33,820 nucleotides of DNA from positions 1-33,820 of the forward strand of contig JAVVEP010000018.1 in NCBI GenBank assembly GCA_032250735.1. The letters run 5' to 3'. Numbering within the stretch: the first letter of the stretch is position 1; each line of letters opens with the position of its first letter. Shown piece by piece: positions 1-10,646 of the stretch. The notes below the pieces were generated by a model. That model had not been told where the DNA came from and did not search any database. It was given only the letters and a program-made list of their open reading frames with translations. The position numbers and the translations under genes are program-made. The stretch comes from Gammaproteobacteria bacterium. GTDB taxonomy: Bacteria > Pseudomonadota > Gammaproteobacteria > SZUA-152.

Positions 1-101
1 GAAAACCGGCTGACCGCAACCCGCCTTCAGACTCATTTATGGATTGGAAAATACTGCGTCGGGAGTTATTGGGCTGAGGGGTGAGTAACCACCACCATCC
101 T

Positions 102-132
102 GTAGGGCGCAATAACCGCAGGGCATTGCGCC
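102..132 (-). repeat. REP palindrome, family 1 (GTAG side at left)
   Basis: A 31 bp core begins with GTAG and is followed by GGCGCAAT, an 11-base centre and ATTGCGCC, so the 8 bp arms are perfectly complementary. It forms an inverted pair with the copy at 222-252. Single-stranded GTAG at the foot of a hairpin is the known signature of REP elements acted on by RAYT proteins. Confidence 0.9.
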
Positions 133-221
133 GTATGAACAATCCCAAAAGCCAGGTCTGCTTTGCGGGTTCTGAAAATTCACCGTAACGCAATGCATGG
201 CGGTTGCCCGACGAGACATGC

Positions 222-252
222 GGCGCAATGCCCTTCGGTTATTGCACCCTAC
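222..252 (+). repeat. REP palindrome, family 1, overlapping the vanZ stop codon
   Basis: Core GGCGCAAT, then a CCCTTCGG centre, then ATTGCACC and CTAC. One arm base is changed (G to A in ATTGCACC). The CTAC end (249-252) is GTAG on the minus strand, and its TAG is the stop codon of the VanZ-like gene. Confidence 0.9.
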
Positions 253-707
253 GCACTGAAATATCGCGCCAAGTACGCATCGACGGTCAACAGACTCCCG
301 GCCAGCCAGCGCCTCACCAGCCACCAGCCCAGCAACACACCCAGCGTGTTGGCGGCCATATCCGCGACATCAAAAAACCGATGCCCGCCCCAGCCCTGCG
401 CAAACTCCAGCGCGATCCCCATCAGGCAGAAGCCAAGCGCCCAAAGGAGTTGCTGCCGCAGCGACCCATAGAGCTGCCCAAACAGCCCCATCAACACACT
501 GTAGGCAAGGAGATGTTCCAGCTTGTCCGCAAAGGTAAAATCCAGCACCTCGGGCGGACTCGGCGTCAGCGAAAGAAACAGCACCACAGCGACCAACGCC
601 CAGCCGATCAGCAACCACAGCAGGAAAAACCGAAACCGGTTTATCGGCAACAGCGGAGCGGGCGAGTTTTGCCTCAACCAGGAATCCTTCTGAAAGGACG
701 AAACCAT
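249..707 (-). CDS. VanZ-like family membrane protein
   Basis: A small integral membrane protein of about 153 residues. Hydrophobic stretches near the N-terminus (FFLLWLLIGWALVAVVLFLS) and around HLLAYSVLMGLFGQLYG, LLWALGFCLMGIALEF and MAANTLGVLLGWWLV give about four membrane segments. The D-K-L-E-H motif before the second segment and the late F-D-V-x-D-M-x-A-N motif are typical of VanZ-like proteins. These are often found in polysaccharide loci, but most have no proven function. The open frame continues up to 773, but that extension is translated from the REP at 729-759, so ATG 707 is preferred. The Shine-Dalgarno is weak. The stop codon lies inside the REP at 222-252. It is probably the last gene of the glycan operon, 76 bp downstream of the WcaJ-like gene. 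Confidence 0.75.
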   Translation of the reverse strand: MVSSFQKDSWLRQNSPAPLLPINRFRFFLLWLLIGWALVAVVLFLSLTPSPPEVLDFTFADKLEHLLAYSVLMGLFGQLYGSLRQQLLWALGFCLMGIALEFAQGWGGHRFFDVADMAANTLGVLLGWWLVRRWLAGSLLTVDAYLARYFSA

Positions 708-728
708 GAAAGTGCCACAGATCACCCC

Positions 729-759
729 GTAGGGCGCAATAACCGCAGGGCATTGCGCC
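729..759 (-). repeat. REP palindrome, family 1
   Basis: GTAG at 729-732 followed by the GGCGCAAT/ATTGCGCC hairpin with a CCGCAGGG centre. It occupies most of the 76 bp between the WcaJ-like gene and the VanZ-like gene. Confidence 0.9.
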
Positions 760-782
760 GTATGTCTCAGCACTCAGCCCAA

Positions 783-2180
783 CTAATAGGCGTTTTTATT
801 GATAAACCCGGTAAAGATGGTGCGGACAATGATCTTGATATCAAACCACAGCGACCAATGCTCGATGTAGTAGAGGTCATACTCAATACGTGTCTGTAGG
901 TCAGTATCTCCACGCCATCCATTGACCTGTGCCCAACCAGTGATACCGGCCTTAACCATATGCTTTTTCATATAGTTTGGGATTTCATCCTTGAACTTTT
1001 CAACGAATATAGGCCTTTCTGGTCGAGGACCAACGATGGACATATTTCCTTTAAGAACATCAATAAATTGCGGGAGTTCATCCAAACTGGTTTTTCGGAG
1101 GAATGCACCAAACTTGGTTGCCCGGCATTCTCCTTTTTTTGCCCAAACCGCCCCTGTACTCGTTTCACAGTTCACAGGCATGGATCGAAACTTCAACATT
1201 TGAAATGACTTCCCATTCCAGCTGACGCGCTCTTGACGATAAAAAACAGGACCAGGCGAACTCATTTTCACCCCAATCGCGAGAAACAACATCAATGGAC
1301 TAATGAGCAACAAAATTGTTCCAGCAATGATTTTGTCTTCCAGGAACTTAATGCCCCTGTTAAATCCATACATAGGGGATTCACTAAGATTTAAAACCGG
1401 CAAGCCAGCAACTTCGGCCATGGAATGGTTGAGAAGCCTGAGACCAAAGATATCAGGCACAAATCTAATGGTCGCTGTACAATGACGTAATTCATGTAGC
1501 ATCTCACGAACGCGCTCTTCCGCACGAAGTGGCAAAGCAAGCCAGACCTCGTCAATACGACCCCGCTCTAGAAGCCGACTTAATTTTTCTACCGAACCCC
1601 GAACTTTCACACCAACAAAAATTTTTCCATGAAGCTCACTTTTATCATCAAAAAAACCTACAACATTAAGGCCGGCCCATTCAGAGAGTTTTATATTATT
1701 AGCGACCCTTCTTCCAAGGTCACCTGCTCCAACAATAACGATGCGTTTCTGATTAAAGCCGCTTGCCCGCATGATCCTCAGAAAGTGGTTTAACGAAAAA
1801 CGAAAAAACAATAATAGGCCCCAGCCTGAAACAGCCCAAGCACCCACCCATTGCCGTGAAAACAGAGCGCTAGTTTTAGTCGTAACCGCGAGAATAACCA
1901 GAACAAGAAGAACACAACCCCAAGCTACAGTTAGTACACGAGCTTGGTGCCACCAGCTTTGGCCACGCCATGACTTGTAAATACCAAAAGAATTAAAAAT
2001 AATAGCCGTTAGCAGGAGACCGATAAACAAGGCTATTGAGTAGTGCTGAAGCATAGGCAGCTGCTCAAATTTCCACAGATACGCCAGCATGCAACCCAGA
2101 AAGATGCAAATTATATCAATGCCTCGCGCCACGACAGATAAAGCACCTGAATACTCTCTCAACAAACCACGTGAAAACAT
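783..2180 (-). CDS. undecaprenyl-phosphate sugar phosphotransferase (WcaJ-like)
   Basis: This polyprenyl glycosylphosphotransferase should start glycan assembly by moving a sugar phosphate from a nucleotide sugar to undecaprenyl phosphate in the inner membrane. The 465 residues have the usual layout. Four or five N-terminal membrane segments come first, then a CoA-binding_3/Rossmann-like domain (IVIVGAGDLGRRVANN near residue 150). A further hydrophobic stretch (about 285-305) precedes the C-terminal bacterial sugar transferase domain, with MLKFRSM, RKTSLDELPQF, GNMSIVGPRPERP and a final GITGWAQVNGWRGDT motif. Length and order match the WcaJ/exopolysaccharide group. The first sugar could be glucose, galactose or another hexose and cannot be told here. 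It lies 22 bp after gmd in the same direction. Confidence 0.9.
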   Translation of the reverse strand: MFSRGLLREYSGALSVVARGIDIICIFLGCMLAYLWKFEQLPMLQHYSIALFIGLLLTAIIFNSFGIYKSWRGQSWWHQARVLTVAWGCVLLVLVILAVTTKTSALFSRQWVGAWAVSGWGLLLFFRFSLNHFLRIMRASGFNQKRIVIVGAGDLGRRVANNIKLSEWAGLNVVGFFDDKSELHGKIFVGVKVRGSVEKLSRLLERGRIDEVWLALPLRAEERVREMLHELRHCTATIRFVPDIFGLRLLNHSMAEVAGLPVLNLSESPMYGFNRGIKFLEDKIIAGTILLLISPLMLFLAIGVKMSSPGPVFYRQERVSWNGKSFQMLKFRSMPVNCETSTGAVWAKKGECRATKFGAFLRKTSLDELPQFIDVLKGNMSIVGPRPERPIFVEKFKDEIPNYMKKHMVKAGITGWAQVNGWRGDTDLQTRIEYDLYYIEHWSLWFDIKIIVRTIFTGFINKNAY

Positions 2181-2202
2181 CTTTATAGCCTTTAAATATG
2201 CA

Positions 2203-4063
<1,861 letters not shown>

Positions 4064-4064
<1 letters not shown>

Positions 4065-5215
4065 TAATCGACATTCTCCGAGCAAACTATTGACCGGCAG
4101 TGTTTTTCATATTTATCTTGGACAAAATTACTGAACTCGTTTCGAAACCGCTCAGATGAAAAACGCATTGCATTTTCACGACAAGCCTCTGGGGTGATAT
4201 TATTTTCCTCCTTCTCAAAAGCCTCTACCGCCAGCTGTATACTAGCAACAGTCTGTTCCCAAAAAAAAACGCCTGTAGGGAAATCGCTTCCAAGCCCTCG
4301 TATTGTCTCAGTAGCACCACCCTTACCAAATGCAATCACAGGTGTACCACAAGCTTGTGCTTCTACAGGCGCAATCCCAAAGTCCTCCTCTGCAGAAAAA
4401 ACAAAAGCTCTTGCTCGTTGCAGATAGCCACGAAGGTTATCAAACCCCTGATAACCAACTAACTCAACATTCGTGCCTGCCTTCCGCTGTATTTTTTTAA
4501 AATCTGGCCCACCACCTATCACAATCAACTTTTTTGATGGCATCTCCGAAAAAGCCTCAACAATAAGATCAATTTTTTTATATGGCACCATTCGTGAAGC
4601 TGTAACATAAAAATCATCTTTCTTACTTTTCATTAGAAATTCATCTACTGCCACAGGCGGGTATATAACTGTTGAGTTCCGATGGTATGCTTTAAAAATA
4701 CGCCTTTCTATAAAATTAGAAATAGCGATAAACTCATCAACACCATTAGCGGTACGAGCATCCCATATTCTCACTTTATGAAGTACCCACTTCGCTAACC
4801 ATGATTTCACACCAGCATCGAGCCCTGACTCCTTCAAATATTGATGTTGCAAATCCCAAGCGTACCGTATTGGCGAATAACACATACATATATGAAGCTG
4901 ATCAGGGCCGGTTAAAACACCCTTAGCAACAGCATGGCTGCTTGAAATCACTAAATCATATTTAGACAAATCAAACTGCTCTACCATAAATGGCATAAAC
5001 ATTAGATATTGACGATATTTAGTTCTCGCCAGCGGTAATCGTTGCAATATCGAAGTTGTAGTTTTCTTGTTTTGAATGAATCCTCTACCATCATCAGGAA
5101 TAAAATCTATCAGCGAATAAATATCTGCGTCAGGAAAACAAAGCAGCATTTGTTCTAAGACACGTTCTGCACCAGCGTATCCAGTCAACCAGTCATGAAC
5201 AAACGCGATTTTCAT
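4064..5215 (-). CDS. family 4 glycosyltransferase
   Basis: A GT-B retaining glycosyltransferase of 383 residues. The N-terminus (MKIAFVHDWLTGYAGAERV) is the classic GT4 start with a Gly-rich loop. The donor-binding half has YVTASRMVPYKKIDLIVEAF, IVIGGGPDF and the E-x7-E motif in EEDFGIAPVEAQACGTP (E277 and E285). Similar proteins such as WbaZ/WbpZ-type enzymes add mannose or rhamnose from GDP-sugars. As it directly precedes rmd and gmd, a GDP-D-rhamnose or GDP-mannose donor is likely, but the acceptor and linkage are unknown. It should act on the cytoplasmic face on the lipid-linked repeat unit. Confidence 0.85.
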
Positions 5216-5292
5216 AAACCTATTTCCTGGAAAAAATCACACAATTGAGAATTATCCTGATGTTGACCGTTCGCACAATTTAGATTCAAAAT

Positions 5293-5332
5293 CATCCCAT
5301 AAATCATGATACAGTCATACATTTATGGGATG
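5293..5332 (-). terminator. perfect 12 bp inverted repeat, possible terminator
   Basis: CATCCCATAAAT (5293-5304) is exactly complementary to ATTTATGGGATG (5321-5332). The 16-base loop can pair further (ATGA with TCAT). On the minus strand the stem is followed by ATTTTG, a weak U-tract. It lies in the 150 bp gap between the methyltransferase gene and the GT4 gene. The AT-rich stem makes a partial terminator or a protein-binding site equally possible. Confidence 0.35.
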
Positions 5333-5365
5333 AACAATACCTTGCTAAGGCAACCATTAACCAGA

Positions 5366-5920
5366 TCATTTTATTACCCGCAATTGAAACTGAATTTCTA
5401 CAGGAGGTAAAAAATACACAAAAAAACGTTCATATATCCTTGGAATTAGGTTAACTAAAGCTTCAATACCCAGCCATTTAAATGGGTCAAATCGAACATC
5501 TGGCCCCATAAATTTCAATCTCCTATGCAATATTTCAAACTTGAAGTCCGAATAAAAATCGTATGCTATGCGCTCATTGATAGAAAAATGATCAAAACTT
5601 CTATATCCAAACGCCACTTTATGCGTTAGGTCACTATGAAAGTTATCACTAGCATAGTGGGGAACCCGTACATTTACCCTTGCATTAGGTTTAGCAATAC
5701 GGTGAATCTCAGCCAACGTTCCTAAAATATCATCCACATGCTCCAAAAAATGATTCGAAAATAGCACATCAAACGAATTCTCTTTGAATGGCCATGGAAA
5801 TTGATCTAGATTATGGACTACATCAACCCCTTCTAATGAAACCCTATCCACACCAACACAATTGACCGTTTTACATTTTCCACAACCAATATCAAGGCAT
5901 TTCTGTTTGTCTGTAACCAT
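5366..5920 (-). CDS. class I SAM-dependent methyltransferase
   Basis: A short methyltransferase of 184 residues. Motif I is CLDIGCGKCKT, an acidic VGVDRVSLEGVD strand follows, then the FDVLFSNHFLEHVDD segment typical of the Methyltransf_11 family, which includes many glycan-modifying enzymes. Motif I lies almost at the N-terminus, so there is no extra domain. Within this locus it probably O-methylates a sugar or caps a glycan end, but the target cannot be read from the sequence. Gaps of 150 and about 200 bp on either side make it less tightly coupled than the other genes of the island. Confidence 0.78.
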   Translation of the reverse strand: MVTDKQKCLDIGCGKCKTVNCVGVDRVSLEGVDVVHNLDQFPWPFKENSFDVLFSNHFLEHVDDILGTLAEIHRIAKPNARVNVRVPHYASDNFHSDLTHKVAFGYRSFDHFSINERIAYDFYSDFKFEILHRRLKFMGPDVRFDPFKWLGIEALVNLIPRIYERFFVYFLPPVEIQFQLRVIK

Positions 5921-6122
5921 ACTTGTAGTTCCCTAGGATTTAATCAATATGTCTGCAATCGTTATTTGATACTTAGCCAAGCAAAAACTGTAACTTTACC
6001 CAAAATTGAAATAGTATTCTACGCAAACAAAATAAATGTAGGGGTAAAGATCGAACAACTGGAATCATAATTAATGACTATAGCCATCAAAAACACACGA
6101 AATAGATTTTAGACAAAAACAC

Positions 6123-7391
6123 TCATCTACGGGAAACCTTCGCACGCACATGTGCGAACACAAAGTAAAACCTAAGCATTAGAATAGATGCAATTGAAAC
6201 CAAAGTCGCAAATGCAGCCCCAATCATTTCGTATCTCGGTATTAATATAAGATTTAAAATTAGGTTCAAACCTGCCGCGATTACTACCGAGACCAACAAC
6301 GACCTATCTCGTTTTCTTACATACAAACTATAGTAAGGAATAAAACCAACCACATATAGAAACATTGCTGCTAGTAATAAATAAAAAACATACGTATTTT
6401 GAACAATTTCAGGCTTATTCGTCATCTTCGCAATCCATGGATATAAAATCACAAGCGCAGCTGATAAAATCGCACTAGTAACTAGTATCCCAATGGTAAG
6501 AAAGCGGTGATTTTCTTCATATTTTTCCCATTTTTCTTTAAGGTAAGCTTCAGTTATTTTTGGTGCGACAATCATAACGAGACCTGTCACAACAACTACC
6601 TGACATATCCCTGCAATATTTTGAGAAAATATATAAATTCCAACAATATCATTTCCATAATACGCCTTTAAAAAATACCTATCTGATAACTCAATGCTTT
6701 GAAGCCCCAACGTTGAAATAAAAAAAGGAAAGGCAACACGAATTCCATTTTTAATCCATTTTACATTCGGCTTCACTGAAAACGCATGCGCCCAATCCCA
6801 GCCTTGGACTTTTAATATTTCACGCCCACCAATGAATAAGGAAAAAACGGAACCAGCTACCCAAAATGCCAACAGCCACACAATTGTTTGAAACTTATCA
6901 TCTAACACTCCCGCAATGATGAATGCAACAATCCACAACCCGGTGCGGCAAAAAACTACGATGCTAGCCAATAAGGGTTTTGATAATGTCGTTAACAACC
7001 TGGTAGTTTCTTGTGATAAATGCTCAACAATGACAACGCAATAAAACCAGCCGACGATTTCCCATGGAAGGATTTCCGCCAAAAAAACACTAAGAAATAA
7101 AGGAAGGACTACGGCATATGACAAGCAATGAAAAATAACCTGATCTTTTACAAACAAGGGTTGGATATGGTTATCCGCCTTAAGAATTTCACGCGTATTA
7201 TAGACGTAAAAATCCAACCCCAATAATTGCATACCTAAAACCACACTGGTAGCAACTATGCCATACACACCCAATTCGGATAAACCAAAATAGCGGCCGA
7301 TATATAGCACAAGCGCAAATTTGCCGCCCATGCTCAGGCCTCTTAGTGCCATGTTAACGCCGCCAGTTTTTATTGTGGAAATTACATTCAC
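6123..7391 (-). CDS. wzx: Wzx-type polysaccharide flippase (MOP superfamily)
   Basis: A highly hydrophobic 422-residue protein with about 12 predicted membrane segments, starting with a GGKFALVLYIGRYFGLSELGVYG segment typical of oligosaccharide flippases. Two six-helix halves can be seen, ending in a basic tail (HVRAKVSRR). It should move the undecaprenyl-linked repeat unit across the inner membrane to Wzy. The frame starts with GTG 7391. ATG 7352 is a good alternative and leaves the first membrane segment intact. Its AT-rich coding sequence and low conservation are normal for Wzx. Confidence 0.87.
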   Translation of the reverse strand: MNVISTIKTGGVNMALRGLSMGGKFALVLYIGRYFGLSELGVYGIVATSVVLGMQLLGLDFYVYNTREILKADNHIQPLFVKDQVIFHCLSYAVVLPLFLSVFLAEILPWEIVGWFYCVVIVEHLSQETTRLLTTLSKPLLASIVVFCRTGLWIVAFIIAGVLDDKFQTIVWLLAFWVAGSVFSLFIGGREILKVQGWDWAHAFSVKPNVKWIKNGIRVAFPFFISTLGLQSIELSDRYFLKAYYGNDIVGIYIFSQNIAGICQVVVVTGLVMIVAPKITEAYLKEKWEKYEENHRFLTIGILVTSAILSAALVILYPWIAKMTNKPEIVQNTYVFYLLLAAMFLYVVGFIPYYSLYVRKRDRSLLVSVVIAAGLNLILNLILIPRYEMIGAAFATLVSIASILMLRFYFVFAHVRAKVSRR

Positions 7392-7447
7392 GCAATTTTT
7401 TTCATAAGCTATCTGCGGGATAGCAGACCTATACGATTAACTATCTA

Positions 7448-8608
7448 TTAGGTTACCGCAATACCTACAACTTCCTGGAGTTTATCTACCCAGTTAAACT
7501 CATACTCCGCCATCGTACTTGAATATCGTTTTCGCGTTACATTCGCTAATGAGTTAACTAACATCTCTCTATAGTTCATATTCACATCAACAATTTCGTG
7601 TTTGTATGGTAAGTTACCTCTAAAACAACGACTTCTAACTGCAATCGGCACTTTCCCAAGCAAGGCGGCTTCAAATAATACAGTAGAGTGTGCAGCGATT
7701 ACCGCTACACTCTTCGAAATACCTTCTGCAACGTCACTAGACTCATCTATTTGAACTAAACCAGATACCCCAGCATAACTTAGGCACCGGTTACACTCAT
7801 TTTTATCCCTGCCTGGATGAAACCGAACAATAACATTTATCTTCAAATCCTTAACTAAAATCATAATTAACGGGCACATCATTTCCATGAAGGCGTTTAA
7901 ATCACACTTTATTTCAGAACCTGGAACGCAAGCGGGCATTGCAATGAGAACGTTTTCTTGGTCCTGGGTTTCCACTTGATTTTTTAATGCTTTCTGGTAA
8001 CGATGCCACAAGTTACTTTTAATTAACTTAGGGCAGACATACACATTCTTATTTCCAGCATCTAGTAAAAATGTTTTTTCGCGCTCTCCGTAACAAAGAT
8101 AAACATCGAATCCTCCACGGCCAAATGCTAAACCAAAAACCGGGTATCCCGTTAAAACCCTGGAAAATGTATTAATCAGTTTCCTAGGAAACACTGACCA
8201 TTTTCCCTCTGACCATCTACGTACGAGAAGAAAAAAACCATGTTGTACGTTAACCGTGCAAGCCCTGATACCTCTTTTCATTAAAATAACTTTCAACAGC
8301 TCAGCCCAGACACCTTCATCTGCCAGATATATAACAACTTTCGCAGAATCAGGAATTTCCGAAACTACCTTACCAATATGCCTATCCAATTCCTTAAATA
8401 TTTTACGATAAAAAATTACCCTAATATATTTAAGAGATGAATATTCAATTTCACGGATATGTGAGTAGGTTTCTTGGTTAAACCGAATATCAATTATCTG
8501 ATGACAATCAATCGAATCATCAGTGAGTGAAGATTTAATACCTTCAAATGGATCGTCTACCCTAGATACAACATACAGAAACAAATGGTACACAACTGAT
8601 TTAGCCAC
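7448..8608 (-). CDS. putative GT-B transferase with sialyltransferase-like motifs
   Basis: I do not recognise an exact family for this 386-residue protein. Three short motifs stand out, in order: D97-E98-G99 (YLADEGVW), H264-P265 (VRFHPGR) and H307-S308-T309 (AAHSTVLFEAALLGK). A D/E-D/E-G motif, an HP motif and an S-S/T motif are shared by bacterial sialyltransferases and polysialyltransferases of GT-B families such as GT38, GT52 and GT80. The V-Q-H-G segment at 121-124 is also seen in other capsule and teichoic-type transferases. Since the locus makes a CMP-nonulosonate and no other transferase for it is visible, this is the best candidate. The start is GTG 8608, with AGGG upstream. There is no signal peptide, so it is cytoplasmic or membrane-associated. 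Confidence 0.6.
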   Translation of the reverse strand: MAKSVVYHLFLYVVSRVDDPFEGIKSSLTDDSIDCHQIIDIRFNQETYSHIREIEYSSLKYIRVIFYRKIFKELDRHIGKVVSEIPDSAKVVIYLADEGVWAELLKVILMKRGIRACTVNVQHGFFLLVRRWSEGKWSVFPRKLINTFSRVLTGYPVFGLAFGRGGFDVYLCYGEREKTFLLDAGNKNVYVCPKLIKSNLWHRYQKALKNQVETQDQENVLIAMPACVPGSEIKCDLNAFMEMMCPLIMILVKDLKINVIVRFHPGRDKNECNRCLSYAGVSGLVQIDESSDVAEGISKSVAVIAAHSTVLFEAALLGKVPIAVRSRCFRGNLPYKHEIVDVNMNYREMLVNSLANVTRKRYSSTMAEYEFNWVDKLQEVVGIAVT

Positions 8609-8639
8609 TTTTACACCCTAAATTACCGATTGATGAATC

Positions 8640-9878
8640 TCAAAACTCTGAAGGAGCTCTTATTAGCGCATAATTTTTTTTATCTCGAACAAATATGATC
8701 GCAATGATTACAACAGCAAACCAAAGCAGCTGGGCAGCCAGAAGATAAGAATCAAAAATCGCTCCTACTCCAAGCATCCAAATGAATGATCGTCTCAAAT
8801 ATGACCATGGCTGAGCTTCAAGATTGGCGCCAGACAAGGATTGCGTCATTTTGTAAAAGAGCGAAAAAAATGCAAATATCCCAAACAAACCATACCAATA
8901 GAGCACCGTGATAATTGAGGAATGAGCACTATTTACTATATGACCATCTCTATTCAAGTAAATACTACCGGGCCCAAACCCCACGACTAGGCTAATAGGA
9001 TGGTGAATCATTTCATATATCAAACTCGTCCAAATTTCTATTCTTCCCGAGCCGGCATCTGCGTTTTCATAATCAACCTCAGCATTGAACCTAGCCAATT
9101 GCTCTGTGGAATTGTCTGCTAACAGACCAGCAATTAATGGCAGTAAACCGACTATACAAACATATAACAATATCGTGCTATTTCTCTTCCTAGAAATAAA
9201 AATGACTAATCCAACTAAATATGTAATCAGCCCCCCCCTAGACTGCGTACCAATTAATGCAGCTAAACAAACCAGACCTACAAACAATAAAAATATTTTG
9301 AGCGAAATCGAATGAAACCTGCCAAAATTGTAATGGATCATAATAAGGCTAAATGACAAGACATATCCTAACGAATTAGGTGATCCGAATGAAGGTACGC
9401 CAAAACGATGTAAAAGCGTATCGTAATAATCCCATGCACTTACCACATAGGTGTAGCCTACAATTAAACTAACCATCACAGGCAAGACAACGGTAAGTTC
9501 CTTTAGCACACTCTGAGGAACCTGTCGTAATGCCATCACTCCAAATATTAAAAAAATTATCTTTATTCCGTCTTCTAGTAGACGAAAATTTTCCTCAGCA
9601 TCTATTAGAAGTTGGATAGGTAGCATTCCAATCATAAACACGATAATTAAAATCGGCCATGCAACATCTTTAGGCCGTAAGGACTGTTGTATTATCCAAA
9701 GATAAATAACCCATCCCAACAAAACTTGTGAGCCAACTACGTCGCCAACCAGTTTTGTGTTGAACAACATACATAGTGACAACCATATACACCAAGCCAT
9801 GGTTTTAATGTGCATTTGGTTTATACCGGCAAGGGTATACAAACCACCATCACGAATGTCTTTTTTATTTATTCGCAT
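8640..9878 (-). CDS. wzy: O-antigen polymerase/ligase family membrane protein (Wzy-like)
   Basis: A 412-residue protein with about 10 to 12 hydrophobic segments. The IGTQSRGGLITYLVGLVIF segment is the characteristic Wzy_C/O-antigen ligase signature, and a large hydrophilic loop (about 255-320, with GRIEIW and the HSSIITVLYWYG end) follows, as expected for the periplasmic catalytic loop. Its position next to wzx and a transferase favours a repeat-unit polymerase over a WaaL ligase, but the two cannot be separated by sequence alone. The start at ATG 9878 adds a hydrophilic leader; ATG 9815 is an alternative. Confidence 0.83.
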   Translation of the reverse strand: MRINKKDIRDGGLYTLAGINQMHIKTMAWCIWLSLCMLFNTKLVGDVVGSQVLLGWVIYLWIIQQSLRPKDVAWPILIIVFMIGMLPIQLLIDAEENFRLLEDGIKIIFLIFGVMALRQVPQSVLKELTVVLPVMVSLIVGYTYVVSAWDYYDTLLHRFGVPSFGSPNSLGYVLSFSLIMIHYNFGRFHSISLKIFLLFVGLVCLAALIGTQSRGGLITYLVGLVIFISRKRNSTILLYVCIVGLLPLIAGLLADNSTEQLARFNAEVDYENADAGSGRIEIWTSLIYEMIHHPISLVVGFGPGSIYLNRDGHIVNSAHSSIITVLYWYGLFGIFAFFSLFYKMTQSLSGANLEAQPWSYLRRSFIWMLGVGAIFDSYLLAAQLLWFAVVIIAIIFVRDKKNYALIRAPSEF

Positions 9879-10031
9879 TATTCATTGGCCACTATAAAAC
9901 AGAACGACCACATGCCGCATGCCAGCTGACACCTAGTCCGAGGGCAAAAGATTTCACCTTCATTAGTACAAAAACTTTTACATATTCGCACCATGAATAA
10001 AGCATATTTACCCAATCCGCACCAAACAGGA
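9879..10031. other. intergenic stretch upstream of wzy
   Basis: This AT-rich stretch is the first part of a 768 bp gap between wzy and the sulfotransferase gene. I see no gene in it. It presumably holds the promoter or leader of the wzy transcript, but no convincing -35/-10 pair could be assigned. The rest of the gap holds an octamer repeat and an IS30 relic. Confidence 0.4.
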
Positions 10032-10071
10032 CTACAGTGCTACAGTGCTACAGTGCTACAGTGCTACAGTG
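10032..10071 (+). repeat. five perfect tandem copies of an 8 bp unit
   Basis: CTACAGTG is repeated five times without a mismatch and is followed by CT. It lies about 160 bp before the IS30 relic. A perfect short repeat suggests recent slippage expansion. No frame reads through it into a gene. Confidence 0.95.
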
Positions 10072-10227
10072 CTTTCAATGAATAGTTAGTAAAGCATTGT
10101 AACTTATACGCAAACACTCTTAAGAATCTGGAATTCAATTAGTAAGTACAACACTACCTGTTTCTACCTGTTGTTAAGGTCGCAAGCTGCAGTAGTGTCG
10201 TGGCTTTCCCCAACCGACCAAAGCAAG

Positions 10228-10530
10228 GGGCGCACAGATGAACTCCAGACCATCACTTATGACAACGACCGTGAATTCACTGACTATGAAGGCATGGCCG
10301 TTGACCTAGATACCCGCATTCACTTCGCTCATCCTTACGCCTCCTAGGAACGCGGATTACATGAGAATACCAACGGTCTCATCCGGCAGAACTTTCCGAA
10401 AAGCTGGGATCTAACAACGGTGACCAAAGCAGAACTTGAGCACGCCATGGATAGATTGAATCTCCGGCCTAGAAAGCTTTGGGTTTTCGTACGCATTATG
10501 AGGAATTCATTAATACACGAATCACCTTTA
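10228..10530 (+). pseudogene. IS30-family transposase relic
   Basis: Forward-strand translation from about 10231 gives the C-terminal catalytic part of an IS30 transposase: TITYDNDREF, then IHFAHPYAS, then a stop where the family has Trp, then ERGLHENTNGLIRQNFPKSWDL and LNLRPRK. After RPRK the frame shifts and continues as LGFRTHYEEFIN, matching the conserved LGF.TP.E.F end. The N-terminal two thirds, with the DNA-binding region, is absent. In-frame stop codon, frameshift and 5' truncation make it non-functional. It is the only insertion-sequence trace in the glycan island. No terminal inverted repeats could be assigned. Confidence 0.88.
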
Positions 10531-10646
10531 ATTTACATGTGGAAAAAATAGCCGCATATATAACCATACTAGCAATCCGCCCCCTTCAATAGTCCAATAA
10601 TTAAAGCACAGATATTTCACGCTAATCGGCACACCTGTGCCCATAA

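Noticed and set aside
204-899. Forward open frame of 231 codons across 204-899
   Set aside because: It runs antisense to the VanZ-like gene and begins in REP sequence. The product is rich in Gln, Pro and Arg with no recognisable domain.
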